Positions 55,052 through 63,726 of a stretch of DNA of 64,000 nt are shown piece after piece (positions within the stretch are counted from its first letter, which is position 1; each line of letters starts with the position of its first letter). A model generated the notes under the pieces. That model was not told the DNA's origin. It did not search any database and worked only from the letters and a program-made list of their open reading frames with translations. The DNA is from Pseudomonadota bacterium (lineage in GTDB: Bacteria; Pseudomonadota; Alphaproteobacteria; Acetobacterales; Acetobacteraceae): the NCBI GenBank assembly GCA_021845595.1, contig JAJZVV010000006.1, positions 1 through 64,000 on the forward strand, given 5' to 3'. Made by a program: the position numbers and the translations under genes.

Positions 55052-55731
55052 GTACGGCGGCGCGCATCCTGGTGATCGACGACGAGAAGCAGATCCACCG
55101 CTTCCTCGGCCCGGCGCTGGCGGCAGCGGGCTATGAGGTGGCGCGTGCGGAGAGCGGCACCGAGGGCCTGCGTCTCGCCGCCAATGGCGCACCGGATCTC
55201 GTGCTGCTCGATCTCGGCCTGCCCGACCTCGATGGGCAGGAGGTGCTGCGGCGGCTGCGTGACTTCAGCGCGGTCCCGGTCATCGTGCTCTCGGCACGCG
55301 AACGCGAGGCCGAGAAGATCGCGGCCCTCGACAGCGGCGCCGACGATTACGTGGAGAAGCCGTTCGCCCTCGGCGAACTGCTCGCCCGCCTGCGCGCCGC
55401 GCTCCGGCGCCGGGCGGCAGCGGCCGACGAGCCGGAAACGATCCATGTCGGCGAGATCGAGATCGACCTTGCCCGCCACGAGGTTCGGCGCGACGGGGCG
55501 GAGGTGCCGCTCACCCGGCGCGAATTCGCGCTGCTCGCGCTGCTCGCGCGCCATGACGGGCGGGTGCTGACGCACCGGCAATTGCTCGTTGCCCTGTGGG
55601 GCCCGGCCCATGCGGAGGACATCAACTACCTGCGCGTCTCGATCTGGCAGCTTCGCCGCAAACTCGGTCCCGGCAACGTGATCGTCAATGAACCCGGCGT
55701 CGGCTATCGGCTGAAACCGGCGCGCGGCTGA
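55048..55731 (+). CDS. kdpE: Response regulator KdpE
   Basis: A 227-residue OmpR-family regulator. The receiver domain has acidic pair DD near residues 9-10, the phosphorylated Asp in LVLLDLGLPDLDG, and Lys in VEKPFALGE. The winged helix ends LRVSIWQLRRKLGPG and VGYRLKPARG. It activates kdp transcription. It overlaps kdpD by four bases (ATGA). The next gene is convergent, 21 bp away. Confidence 0.97.
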   Translation: MSTAARILVIDDEKQIHRFLGPALAAAGYEVARAESGTEGLRLAANGAPDLVLLDLGLPDLDGQEVLRRLRDFSAVPVIVLSAREREAEKIAALDSGADDYVEKPFALGELLARLRAALRRRAAAADEPETIHVGEIEIDLARHEVRRDGAEVPLTRREFALLALLARHDGRVLTHRQLLVALWGPAHAEDINYLRVSIWQLRRKLGPGNVIVNEPGVGYRLKPARG

Positions 55732-55752
55732 CGACCGGCGCCGCGGCGCGCG

Positions 55753-56715
55753 TCACGATGCGAGATGACACTCGGCGATCATCCGCGCGATCGGCGCGGC
55801 GGAGCGCAGCACCGTAAGCCGGCGGTCCACCTGCTCGCTGCCGAGCCGGAATGGCGGCACGGTGTCGAGGGTGACGATGCGCTCCAGCTCCGGCAGGTCC
55901 AGCAACTCGGCCGCACCGCCGACGAACAGCCCATGCGCCGCGGCGGCGAAAACGCGGCCGGCGCCGGCGGCGCGGCAGGCGCGCGCGGCGCGCACCAGCG
56001 TGGTCCCGGTGCTGATCAGGTCATCCACGATCACCGCCGTCCGGCCGCGCACCTCACCCACCAGCCGCCCGCCGCTGACCACGCCGGCACTGCGGAACTT
56101 CTCCATGTAAGCGCTGTCCACCGCGCGTCCGGTCCGTTCTTCCAGGGCAGTGCGGAATTGCTCCGCCCGCTTCGCGCCGCCGGCGTCCGGCGAGACGGCC
56201 ACGACGTCCGCATCGCCGAGCAGCGCGGCGAAATGCGCCGCGAACAGCACCGCGCTTTCGAGATGCCAGGTCGGCACACGGAACGCGTTTTCGAACGCCG
56301 CCACGTTGTGCACCTCGACCGCGATCACCCGGTCGATGCCCACCGCTTCGAACAGCGCGGCGACGTAGCGCGTCGTGACCGGATCGTTCGGCTTCGTGCG
56401 GCGGTCCTTGCGGGCATAGCAAAGATACGGGGTCACCGCCGTCACGCGCTCGGCCCCGGCATCCTTGAGCGCACCACAGAAGAACAGCAGCCGGCACAGT
56501 TTTTCGGCGGCGGTCTGTTCGGCATCGCCATGCAGGGCATGGATCACGAACGCATCGTGGCCGCGCACGTCCTGCAGCGGGCGGGACTTGTGTTCGCCGT
56601 CCTCGAAGCCGCGCTCCTCATGGCGCGCGAGCGGAATTTCGAGCGCAGCGGCCACCATTTCCGCGTAGGCGCGGCTCGCCTGCATGCCGAACAGCGCGAG
56701 CGGACGGCCGCTCAC
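55753..56715 (-). CDS. Ribose-phosphate pyrophosphokinase (PRPP synthase) family
   Basis: A 320-residue PRPP synthase-like enzyme. The flexible catalytic loop appears as VTPYLCYARKDRRTK, the ribose-phosphate site as SPDAGGAKRAEQF, and the PRPP loop as VIVDDLISTGTTLVRA. Divergence from housekeeping Prs (start RPLALFGMQASRAYAEMVA, unusual FFCGALKDAG) suggests a second, specialised copy of the type found in stress or dormancy clusters. It overlaps the upstream phosphoribosyltransferase by four bases, so PRPP supply and use are coupled. Catalytic ability is likely but untested. Confidence 0.85.
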   Translation of the reverse strand: MSGRPLALFGMQASRAYAEMVAAALEIPLARHEERGFEDGEHKSRPLQDVRGHDAFVIHALHGDAEQTAAEKLCRLLFFCGALKDAGAERVTAVTPYLCYARKDRRTKPNDPVTTRYVAALFEAVGIDRVIAVEVHNVAAFENAFRVPTWHLESAVLFAAHFAALLGDADVVAVSPDAGGAKRAEQFRTALEERTGRAVDSAYMEKFRSAGVVSGGRLVGEVRGRTAVIVDDLISTGTTLVRAARACRAAGAGRVFAAAAHGLFVGGAAELLDLPELERIVTLDTVPPFRLGSEQVDRRLTVLRSAAPIARMIAECHLAS

Positions 56716-57386
56716 GGCGCATCCTCCGCCACGGCCCCGCCGCCAAAGCCGGCCGCCCGATCCAGCAGATCCGTCACCTCAGGATCGGACATCTGCGGAA
56801 ACGCACGATAGAATTGTCCCACGGCTTCGAACTCCACCGGTGTCTCGAGACAGACCACTTCGTCGACTTCGCCGCCCAGACGCTGCAGGCTCTCCGGCGC
56901 CGCCACGGGCACCGCCAGCACGAGGCGTTGTGGCGCCTGCCGGCGGACCGCGCGCACCGCGGCGAGCATGGTGGCCCCGGTGGCGATGCCGTCATCGACG
57001 ACGATCGCCACCCGCCCCGGCAGCGGCGCGCGCGCGCGGCCGCGCAGATACACCGCACGGCGGCGACGGATTTCGTCCAACGCCCGGCGCTGCGCGGCTT
57101 CGAGATACTTGGACGGCACGGCGAGAGCGGCAATGAGCCGCGCCTCGGCCACCATTTCCGGCGGATCGCCCTCCGCCACCGCGCCGATTGCCAGTTCCGC
57201 CTGGCCCGGTGCGCCGATCTTGCGCACCAGGACGAGGTCGAGCGGCGCGTCCAGCGCGCGCGCAATCTCGTAGCCGACCGGCACCCCGCCGCGCGGCAGT
57301 GCCAGCACCACCGCCGGCCGCCCGCGCAGATGCGCCAGCCTGGCAGCCAGCCGCCGGCCGGCCTCGAACCGGTCGATGAACAGCAT
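56712..57386 (-). CDS. Phosphoribosyltransferase-fold protein
   Basis: A 224-residue type I PRTase. The PRPP motif is VAIVVDDGIATGATMLAAVR, and VLALPRGGVPVGYEIARAL and VLVRKIGAPGQAELAIGAV are the typical blocks of the standalone group annotated as putative phosphoribosyl transferase, common next to stress genes. The nucleobase or other acceptor is unknown. ATG 57386 fits the family start; an FNR-type site lies about 50 bp upstream. It is translationally coupled to the PRPP synthase. Confidence 0.85.
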   Translation of the reverse strand: MLFIDRFEAGRRLAARLAHLRGRPAVVLALPRGGVPVGYEIARALDAPLDLVLVRKIGAPGQAELAIGAVAEGDPPEMVAEARLIAALAVPSKYLEAAQRRALDEIRRRRAVYLRGRARAPLPGRVAIVVDDGIATGATMLAAVRAVRRQAPQRLVLAVPVAAPESLQRLGGEVDEVVCLETPVEFEAVGQFYRAFPQMSDPEVTDLLDRAAGFGGGAVAEDAP

Positions 57387-57436
57387 GGTGAGCCTTCCGT
57401 GCCTGTTCCCGTCTACCACGATAGCGGCGCGCGGCG

Positions 57437-57450
57437 TTGACATGGGTCAA
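57437..57450 (-). promoter_or_regulatory. FNR/FixK-type site upstream of phosphoribosyltransferase gene
   Basis: TTGAC-ATGG-GTCAA is a perfect inverted repeat of the FNR/CRP-family form TTGAY-N4-RTCAA. Its centre is about 57 bp upstream of the ATG of the leftward phosphoribosyltransferase gene, a position compatible with activation. The regulator is not in the window. Confidence 0.6.
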
Positions 57451-57484
57451 AGCGCGCGCGCCAGCGCCCAAGACGCGCGCGACC

Positions 57485-58543
57485 CTACGCCGGCTGGTAG
57501 ACCCAAGCCGGTGGCCGGCGCAGGAAGTGATGCGCCGCGGCGAGATGCCGCCGGGCGTCGGCCATGCGTCGGGCGGCGAGGTCCGGAGACGTTTCGCGCA
57601 TCGCCTTGCCGGCCAGCGCGTAGCATCGCGTCGCGGCGCGGATCGACAGGAACAGCGCTAGCACCTGATGCGCCTCGGAATCCGCGGCGATCGCCTGGTA
57701 GCTGATCCATACGGGCGCGGCGAGCGCGGCGGCGCGCATATGCAGGTCCATCAGCAGGAACGCCAGGTCGTAGAGTCTGTCGACGGTCCCGAGGGTCTCA
57801 TCGAACTCCAGGCAGTCGAACAGCGTGACCCGGCCTTGAAACAGACAGATATTGGCGAGGCGGAGATCGCCATGCCCGCGCCGCACTTCGCCGGCGTCGC
57901 GGCGGCGGTCGAGCACCGGCGCCAGACTCGCCAGCGCGGCCAGGGTGCGCCCGCGCAGCACCGGCAGGGCCGCGGCGCGCAGCGGCGCTGCAACCCTGAG
58001 CAGTTCGCGATGGTTTTCCTCGACGGCGGCGCGCAGCCCGTGCGCGCCGCCGAAGCCGCGGCTGGGCGGTGCCGCCAGATGGAACCGCGCCACCAGATCC
58101 CCGAGCGCGCGGAGCAACTCGACCGTCAGCCGTCCCTCGTCCGCCATCCGGTCGAACTGGTCGGCTTGCGCGAACCGGCGCATCACCACCACGGTGTCGA
58201 CCAGTTCGCCCGGCCCGTCGAAGCGAAGCGTCCCGCCTGCGCCCCGGACGATGGCGCGCACGTCGCGATAAAGCTCAGGCGCCGTCCGCCGGTTCAGCGC
58301 CAGCTCGGCGCGGCAGGCCCGCGCGCGCAACGCCCGGGTCGTGTAGTCGGCGAGACCGAAACGGATCGCCCGCTTGAGTTTGTAGGCCTGCTCACCCACC
58401 AGGAACACGATGGAGCAATGGGTCGCGACCTGCGTCACCGCGTCGGTTCCGTCGCCATAGCTTGCCGGGTCGGCGAGGAATGCCACCGTCTCCCGCTGCC
58501 GCCAGGTCGTGTCCATTGGCGAGCGGCCGCTCAGGGCGGACAC
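57485..58543 (-). CDS. Aminoglycoside-phosphotransferase-fold kinase domain protein (COG2187-like)
   Basis: A 352-residue protein. The start resembles COG2187 (THCSIVFLVGEQAYKLKRAI, with Lys in the ATP pocket). The catalytic loop is RRGHGDLRLANICLF, and LFDCLEFDETLGTVD supplies the metal-binding Asp. In many bacteria this domain is fused to a C-terminal zeta-toxin/AAA kinase; here the chain ends after the kinase fold. A GTG start at 58543 with GGGAGA upstream is taken; ATG 58516 is the alternative. Substrate unknown. It sits between pncB and the phosphoribosyltransferase in the stress-like cluster. Confidence 0.72.
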   Translation of the reverse strand: MSALSGRSPMDTTWRQRETVAFLADPASYGDGTDAVTQVATHCSIVFLVGEQAYKLKRAIRFGLADYTTRALRARACRAELALNRRTAPELYRDVRAIVRGAGGTLRFDGPGELVDTVVVMRRFAQADQFDRMADEGRLTVELLRALGDLVARFHLAAPPSRGFGGAHGLRAAVEENHRELLRVAAPLRAAALPVLRGRTLAALASLAPVLDRRRDAGEVRRGHGDLRLANICLFQGRVTLFDCLEFDETLGTVDRLYDLAFLLMDLHMRAAALAAPVWISYQAIAADSEAHQVLALFLSIRAATRCYALAGKAMRETSPDLAARRMADARRHLAAAHHFLRRPPAWVYQPA

Positions 58544-58580
58544 GGCGAGGTCTCCCGCATCGCTGCCCGCCCCCCGGCGA

Positions 58581-59960
58581 TCAGCGCGCGTCGGCGGAGT
58601 CCGCCGCGCGGTCGAGCGCGTCGGCCAAGTCCCGGATGCCGCGGCTGATCACGACCTGGACCTCGCCCGGTTCCAGCCGGCGCAACGGTTCGGGGAGCCG
58701 CGTCAGCGATCGTGCGGCATGGGCACGGGCCTGGCCGAGCGTCGGAAAGTCGCCCACCCGGCGGCCCGCTCGCATGGCGGGCCGCATCAGCGGCTCACCG
58801 GAGGCCGCCTCGCCAAGCAGCGCCACGGTATCGCCGGCGATACGGCCCTCCGACGAATTCCGACGCCACACCTGCTTCGGGCCCGGCCAGGTCGCCTTGC
58901 CTTCGCTGCGCTTGCGCCGGGCGCGACCGGCGTATTCCTGCAGCTTGTAGGCGCAATCGAGCGCCGGCGCGTCCGCCGACGTGGCGAGGCTGGTGCCGAC
59001 GCCGAAGCCGTCGATCGGCGCCCCGGTCTCGCAGAGGGTCTTCAAGCTCGTCTCGTCCAGGCCGCCGCTGGCGAAGATGCGGATCTGGCGCTGGCCGGCG
59101 TCGTCCAGGATCGCGCGTACCCGCCGCGCATGATCGCCCAGATCCCCGCTGTCGATCCGCACCGCCGCCACCGTGATCCCCTCCGCCGCCAGCCGCGGCG
59201 CCAGGCGCCCGACCAGCGCGGCGGCGCGCTCCGTGTCGTAGGTATCGATCAGCAGCGTCAGCGCACGCGGCCGCGCGCGGGCGAAGCGTTCCAGCGCCGT
59301 CCGCTCGCTCTCGTGCGCCTGCACGAAGGCGTGCGCCATGGTGCCGAACATCGGGATGCCGAAGGCACGATGCGCCAGAACCGTGGCGCTGCCATCGAAG
59401 CCCGCGAGATAGCTGGCGCGCGCGGCCAGCAGCCCGGCCTCGGCGCCATGCGCCCGCCGCAGGCCGAAATCGACCAGTTGCCGCCCCGGTGCGGCCAGCA
59501 CCATCCGCGCCGCCTTCGAAGCGATGACGGTCTGAAAATGCACCAGGTTGATCAGCCGTGTTTCGATCAGCTGCGCCTGCGGCAGTGGCGCCGTGACGCG
59601 CAGGATCGGCTCGTCGGCAAAGAAGACCGTGCCTTCCGGCATCGCATCGAGATCGCCGGTGAAGCGCAGATCCGCGAGTTGGTCGAGGAACCGCGGGGCA
59701 AACTCACCGAGCCCGCGCAGCCAGGCCAGTTCATCCTCGGACAGGCGCATCGTCTCCAGGAACCGGACCAATTGTTCGAGGCCGGCCGCCATCAGGAAGC
59801 CGCGCGTCGGCGGCAGCCGCCGGACGAACAGTTCGAACACGGCGATCTCGGTCATGTCGTGGGCGGCGTAGGCGGAGAGCATGGCCAGCTGATAGAGATC
59901 GGTCAGCAGCAGTCCGTCCGCGAGCGGCGCATCCATCGCGCGGTGGATTTCGGGCGCCAT
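58581..59960 (-). CDS. pncB: Nicotinate phosphoribosyltransferase
   Basis: A 459-residue enzyme that makes nicotinate mononucleotide from nicotinate and PRPP for NAD salvage. Family blocks: LLTDLYQLAMLSAYA, FELFVRRLPPTRGFLMAAGLE, YLAGFDGSATVLAHRAFGIPMFGTMAHAF-type active-site region (the second His in GTMAHAFVQ is the phosphorylated-His candidate), RIDSGDLGDHARRVR and FGVGTSLATS. GAGAGGAG precedes the ATG. It follows the hibernation factor gene by 55 bp on the same strand and depends on PRPP, which the downstream synthase can supply. Confidence 0.92.
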   Translation of the reverse strand: MAPEIHRAMDAPLADGLLLTDLYQLAMLSAYAAHDMTEIAVFELFVRRLPPTRGFLMAAGLEQLVRFLETMRLSEDELAWLRGLGEFAPRFLDQLADLRFTGDLDAMPEGTVFFADEPILRVTAPLPQAQLIETRLINLVHFQTVIASKAARMVLAAPGRQLVDFGLRRAHGAEAGLLAARASYLAGFDGSATVLAHRAFGIPMFGTMAHAFVQAHESERTALERFARARPRALTLLIDTYDTERAAALVGRLAPRLAAEGITVAAVRIDSGDLGDHARRVRAILDDAGQRQIRIFASGGLDETSLKTLCETGAPIDGFGVGTSLATSADAPALDCAYKLQEYAGRARRKRSEGKATWPGPKQVWRRNSSEGRIAGDTVALLGEAASGEPLMRPAMRAGRRVGDFPTLGQARAHAARSLTRLPEPLRRLEPGEVQVVISRGIRDLADALDRAADSADAR

Positions 59961-60015
59961 CGCTCCTCTCCGTCATCGGCGGCCGCAGCGCTCGCCGGCC
60001 AAGCGAACGGTTGCC

Positions 60016-60573
60016 TCAGCCTGGCAGCGGCACGACGGTGCTGGCCTGCGCGCCCTTCTCTCCCGGATCGGGCGCGAGAACGTAGCGGACCTTGTCGCCG
60101 GCATGCAGCGCGGCGAACGCGCCCTCGGCGACGCTGTTGGCGTGGACATAGACCTCTTCGCCATCCTCGGTCGTCAGGAAGGCATAGCCACGCTCCGGGA
60201 ACACCCGGGTGATGCGGCCGATCTGTGCCCGCGCGTGGGTCTTTTCCTCGCCGCGGGCGCGCCGGACATGATCCTCCAGCCGCCGCCGCACCGCGTCGAA
60301 CGCATCGCGGATGGCGACCTGCGCGTCCTCGTGAGCGTGATGCTCGGCCGGGTCGCGCCCGACCGCGATCGTCCGCCCCGGAACCGTGAGGTCGATCCTG
60401 ACATGGAACAGCTTGCCTTGCCGATGGTGGCGGTGCGCGGCTTCGACCACGACGTGGCAGGCGGTCATCCGGTCATAGAACTGCTCGAGTTCGGCCAGCC
60501 GCGCTTCCACCTGGGTCCGCGCCGACGAATCCGGGTCCATGTGGCGGAACGTGATCTGCACTGGGACTTGCAT
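60016..60573 (-). CDS. RaiA/HPF-like ribosome hibernation factor fused to a cold-shock domain
   Basis: A 185-residue two-domain protein. Residues 1 to about 105 match the RaiA/HPF fold (VPVQITFRHMDPDSSARTQV, ELEQFYDRMTACHVVVEAA, FHVRIDLTVPG). Residues about 118-183 are a cold-shock (OB) domain: GRITRVFPERGYAFLTTEDG, VYVHANSV and a final strand VRYVLAPDPGEKG. HPF proteins occupy the tRNA/mRNA channel of idle ribosomes; the added nucleic-acid-binding domain replaces the usual long-HPF dimerisation domain. It heads the leftward cluster; an FNR-type site lies 136 bp upstream, shared with polX. Confidence 0.88.
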   Translation of the reverse strand: MQVPVQITFRHMDPDSSARTQVEARLAELEQFYDRMTACHVVVEAAHRHHRQGKLFHVRIDLTVPGRTIAVGRDPAEHHAHEDAQVAIRDAFDAVRRRLEDHVRRARGEEKTHARAQIGRITRVFPERGYAFLTTEDGEEVYVHANSVAEGAFAALHAGDKVRYVLAPDPGEKGAQASTVVPLPG

Positions 60574-60708
60574 GGCGAACCTCCTCGCGAGTGCGTATCC
60601 GGCGTTCTCCCCGTATCGACTACGGCCGCCGGATCGTGCTGCGTGTAGCGCGCGAACGCCGCTGAATACGTCTCGTCTCCTGTATACTGGCCGGCACTCC
60701 CGCTCCCA

Positions 60709-60722
60709 TTGACCCAAATCAA
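60709..60722. promoter_or_regulatory. FNR-type site between hpf-like gene and polX
   Basis: TTGAC-CCAA-ATCAA fits the FNR/FixK consensus TTGAY-N4-RTCAA in both half-sites. It is 62 bp upstream of the polX ATG and 136 bp from the divergent hibernation-factor ATG, so either or both could respond. Confidence 0.55.
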
Positions 60723-60783
60723 GGCCCCTTGGCCCCGGTCGGAGGAAAGCGGGCGATGCTGCCGCTTGCGGCCGGAGGCGCCG

Positions 60784-62505
60784 ATGCCGTTGGTGAACGC
60801 CGAAATCGCCGCGGAACTCGACAAACTGGCCGATCTGCTCGACATCGAGGGCGCCAACCCGTTCCGGGTGCGAGCCTATCGCCGCGCCGCCCGGGTCGTC
60901 CAGGGTTTGCCGCGTGCGGCGGCCGACATGCTGGCGGCCGGCGAGGATCTCGACGCGCTGCCGGGCATCGGTCCCGATCTCGCCGGCAAGATCGCCATCC
61001 TGGCGCGCGGTGGCGAGCTGCCGTTGCTGACGGAGCTCGAGCGCGCATTGCCGCCTGGCACCGTCGCCCTGCTCGCCGTGCCCGGCCTCGGCCCGAAGCG
61101 CGTCCACGCGCTGCACACCGCGCTCGGCATCGACTCGCCCGAGACATTGGCCGCCGCCGCCCGGTCGGGGGCGCTGCGCACCGTGCCCGGGTTCGGGCCC
61201 GGCCTCGAAAGGACCATCCTGCGCGGACTCGCCGAAGGCGCGTTGCAGCGCCCCCGTGCCCGGCTGGACCTCGCCGAGCAGGTGGCGACGCCCCTCCTCG
61301 CCTGGCTGCGCGGCGCCCCTGGGATCGGGCAGGCCGAACTCGCCGGCAGCCTGCGCCGACGGCAGGAGACCATCGGCGATCTCGATATCGTCGCCGAAGC
61401 GGCCGTCGCGGGACCGGTCATGGACCGGTTCGTTGCCTATGCCGATGTGGCCCGCGTGATCGAGCGCGGCCCGACCCGGGCGACCATCCGGCTGCGCGGC
61501 GGGTTGCAGGTGGATCTGCGCGTCGTGCCGGCGGCGAGCTTCGGCGCCGCGCTGTGCTACTTCACCGGCTCGCGCGCGCACAGCATCGCATTGCGGCGAC
61601 GCGCCCTCGCGCGCGGGCTCAAGCTCAACGAATACGGCCTGTTCTCGGGCCACCGCCGCCTCGCCGGGCGGACCGAGGCGGAGCTCTACGGGGCGCTCGG
61701 GCTCACCTGCATCCCACCGGAACTGCGCGAGGCCGGCGGCGAGATCGAGGCGGCTGCGGCGGGAGCGCTGCCGCGGCTGGTCACGCTCGCCGATCTCCGC
61801 GGCGATCTGCACGTGCACACCGATGCCACTGACGGACGGGCGAGCCTGGCGGCGATGGCCGCGGCGGCGCAGGCCCTGGGGCATGCCTACATCGCGGTCA
61901 CCGACCATAGCCGGAGCCTCGGCATGGCGCACGGGCTCGACCCCGAGCGCCTGGCGCGGCAGATCGCCGCGATCGCGGCGCTGAACGCCACTCTGCGCGA
62001 CTTCACCGTGCTCGCCGGCACCGAGGTGGATATCCTCGAGGATGGGCGCCTCGATCTTCCGGACGATATTCTTTCGCGGCTCGATCTCGTGGTCGCGGCG
62101 ATCCATTCGCATTTCGACCTGCCGCCGCAGCGGCAGACCGAGCGCGTGCTGCGCGCGATGGACAACCGGTTGGTCACGATTCTTGCCCATCCCACCGGCC
62201 GGATGATCGGCCGGCGTCCAGGCCATGCGCTGGACATGGAACGGCTGATGCGTGCGGCCCGGGAGCGCAACTGCTGCCTCGAAGTGAACGCCCAGCCCGA
62301 GCGCCTGGACCTGAACGGCGCGCATTGCCGGTTGGCGAAGGAGATCGGGGTCAAGCTCGCGATCTCCACCGACGCGCACAGCCCCGCCGAGCTTGGATGG
62401 CTGCGCTACGGTGTCGATCAGGCGCGGCGCGGCTGGATCACGGCCACCGAGGTGGTGAACACCCTGCCCCTGCCGGCGCTACGCGCCGCGCTGCGGCGGG
62501 GATGA
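60784..62505 (+). CDS. polX: PolX-type DNA polymerase/3'-5' exonuclease with PHP domain
   Basis: A 573-residue repair polymerase. An N-terminal 8-kDa-like helical region and helix-hairpin-helix motifs (LDALPGIGPDLAGKIA, TVPGFGPGLER) bind gapped DNA. The nucleotidyltransferase centre is GSLRRRQETIGDLDIVAEA with the paired Asp in DLD and the third in LQVDLRVVP. The C-terminal PHP domain (DLHVHTDATDGRASL, AVTDHSRSLGMAHG, NCCLEVNAQPERLDLN, STDAHSP) supplies Mn-dependent 3'-5' exonuclease or AP-endonuclease activity. ATG 60784 matches the family start. It probably acts in base-excision or gap repair, consistent with its stress-cluster context. Confidence 0.93.
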   Translation: MPLVNAEIAAELDKLADLLDIEGANPFRVRAYRRAARVVQGLPRAAADMLAAGEDLDALPGIGPDLAGKIAILARGGELPLLTELERALPPGTVALLAVPGLGPKRVHALHTALGIDSPETLAAAARSGALRTVPGFGPGLERTILRGLAEGALQRPRARLDLAEQVATPLLAWLRGAPGIGQAELAGSLRRRQETIGDLDIVAEAAVAGPVMDRFVAYADVARVIERGPTRATIRLRGGLQVDLRVVPAASFGAALCYFTGSRAHSIALRRRALARGLKLNEYGLFSGHRRLAGRTEAELYGALGLTCIPPELREAGGEIEAAAAGALPRLVTLADLRGDLHVHTDATDGRASLAAMAAAAQALGHAYIAVTDHSRSLGMAHGLDPERLARQIAAIAALNATLRDFTVLAGTEVDILEDGRLDLPDDILSRLDLVVAAIHSHFDLPPQRQTERVLRAMDNRLVTILAHPTGRMIGRRPGHALDMERLMRAARERNCCLEVNAQPERLDLNGAHCRLAKEIGVKLAISTDAHSPAELGWLRYGVDQARRGWITATEVVNTLPLPALRAALRRG

Positions 62506-62579
62506 CACGACCGCTCGACACGACCGGGCACCGAGAACCCCGGGCGGCCTCCCGGTTCCAGTCGCCGCGCCGAGAGGAT

Positions 62580-62656
62580 TGGCGGACCCGACACGATTCG
62601 AACGTGCGACCTTCGCCTTCGGAGGGCGACGCTCTATCCAGCTGAGCTACGGGTCC
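62580..62656 (-). tRNA. tRNA-Arg (CCG anticodon)
   Basis: On the minus strand a 77-nt cloverleaf: acceptor GGACCCG with CGGGTCC, D-arm TAGCTCAGCTGG, anticodon stem TCGCC/GGCGA around loop CTCCGAA (anticodon CCG, decoding CGG), T-loop TTCGAAT, discriminator G and encoded CCA. CGG is a frequent codon in this high-GC sequence. Confidence 0.95.
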
Positions 62657-62736
62657 CGCTGGCGGACGGTCTAGCCCGAAACCGCGGGCAGAGGAAGCCG
62701 GTTGTGCGGCTCCCTCTCTGTCGCGGGTCCGGCCGC

Positions 62737-62946
62737 TCAGCCCTCGACGCCGACCAGGACGTCGGAGGCCTTGATCAGGGCGGTGGCGGCGCCGCCGACG
62801 CGAAGCCCGAGCTCATCGACCGCCTCGTTGGTGATCGCCGCCGTGATCACGGCGCCGCCGATATCGATGCGGACATGGGCGGTGGTGCTGCCCTTGGTGA
62901 CTTCGACGATCGTTCCCTTGAGGACATTGCGCGCGCTGATCTTCAT
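62737..62946 (-). CDS. Molbindin (TOBE/Mop-domain) protein
   Basis: A 69-residue single Mop domain (MKISARNVLKGTIVEVTKGS, TAHVRIDIGGAVITAAITNE, and the C-terminal ALIKASDVLVGVE). Such proteins form hexamers that store or buffer molybdate or tungstate in the cytosol. No mod genes are adjacent, but the window also has a ModA-like protein and a molybdopterin oxidoreductase. A good GGAGAG ribosome site lies just upstream. Confidence 0.9.
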   Translation of the reverse strand: MKISARNVLKGTIVEVTKGSTTAHVRIDIGGAVITAAITNEAVDELGLRVGGAATALIKASDVLVGVEG

Positions 62947-63009
62947 GGGTAGCTCTCCTTGGCCGTGGTCAATAGACCATTCTGCGCTGCAGCGATGCGG
63001 GAGGCAAAC

Positions 63010-63726
63010 ATGGCGACACTCCACCCCGAGACCCTGGACCGGCTGCGCGGGGTCAGCACCGCGACGATCACCACCCAGCTCTTCAAGCGCGGCCTGCGCA
63101 ATACCTGGATGCGGGGCGTGCGCCCGCTTGCCGCGTCCGGGCCCACGCTGGTCGGTCCGGCTTTCACCCTGCGCACCATCCCCGCGCGCGAGGACCTCGA
63201 CCGGCTGGAGACGCTGGCGGATCCGGAGCACCCCCAGCGCAAGGCGATCGAAGTGACCCCGCCCGGGCATGTTCTGGTGATCGATTGCCGCGGCGTGACC
63301 GATGCGGCGGCGGCCGGCGATATCCTTCTCACGCGCCTCGCGCGCCGCGGCGTCGCCGGCCTGGTGTGCGACGGGGCACTGCGCGACGCGGGGCCGATCG
63401 CGGCGATGGGGTTCGCGGCGTTCTGCGCCGGCCCGGCGGCGCCGCTCAGCCTGTGCGGCCACCACGCGGTGGCATTGCAGGAGCCGATCGCGTGCGGCGG
63501 CGTCGCGGTTTTCCCCGGCGACATCATCGTCGGCGACGCCGACGGGGTGGTGGTGATCCCGGCCGATCTGGCCGACGCGGTGGCGGCCGACGGCGCCGAG
63601 CAGGAGGCGCTGGAGCGCTTCGTGCTGGAGCGGATCGAGGCCGGGGCGGCCCTGCGGGGCACCTACCCGCCTGACGCCGCCGTGAGGGCCGAATTCGCGG
63701 CCTGGCGCGCCCGCGGCGAACGATGA
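63010..63726 (+). CDS. RraA/HMG-CHA aldolase family protein
   Basis: A 238-residue protein of the RraA-like fold. Conserved blocks are RGVSTATITTQLFKRGLRNT, GHVLVIDCRGVTDAAAAGDIL, RRGVAGLVCDGALRDAG and the metal-site segment VFPGDIIVGDADGVVVIPADLA. Members are either regulators of RNase E or class II aldolases/oxaloacetate decarboxylases. The G-D-x20-R-D-like arrangement here (GDILLTR ... DGALRD) favours the aldolase/decarboxylase group. The physiological substrate is unknown; the neighbour glcB handles glyoxylate, so a 2-oxoacid link is possible. Confidence 0.82.
   Translation: MATLHPETLDRLRGVSTATITTQLFKRGLRNTWMRGVRPLAASGPTLVGPAFTLRTIPAREDLDRLETLADPEHPQRKAIEVTPPGHVLVIDCRGVTDAAAAGDILLTRLARRGVAGLVCDGALRDAGPIAAMGFAAFCAGPAAPLSLCGHHAVALQEPIACGGVAVFPGDIIVGDADGVVVIPADLADAVAADGAEQEALERFVLERIEAGAALRGTYPPDAAVRAEFAAWRARGER

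Noticed and set aside
60574-62379. Extension of the hibernation-factor frame over polX
   Set aside because: The upstream part is antisense to polX. The HPF domain starts at 60573 and polX has complete family motifs.
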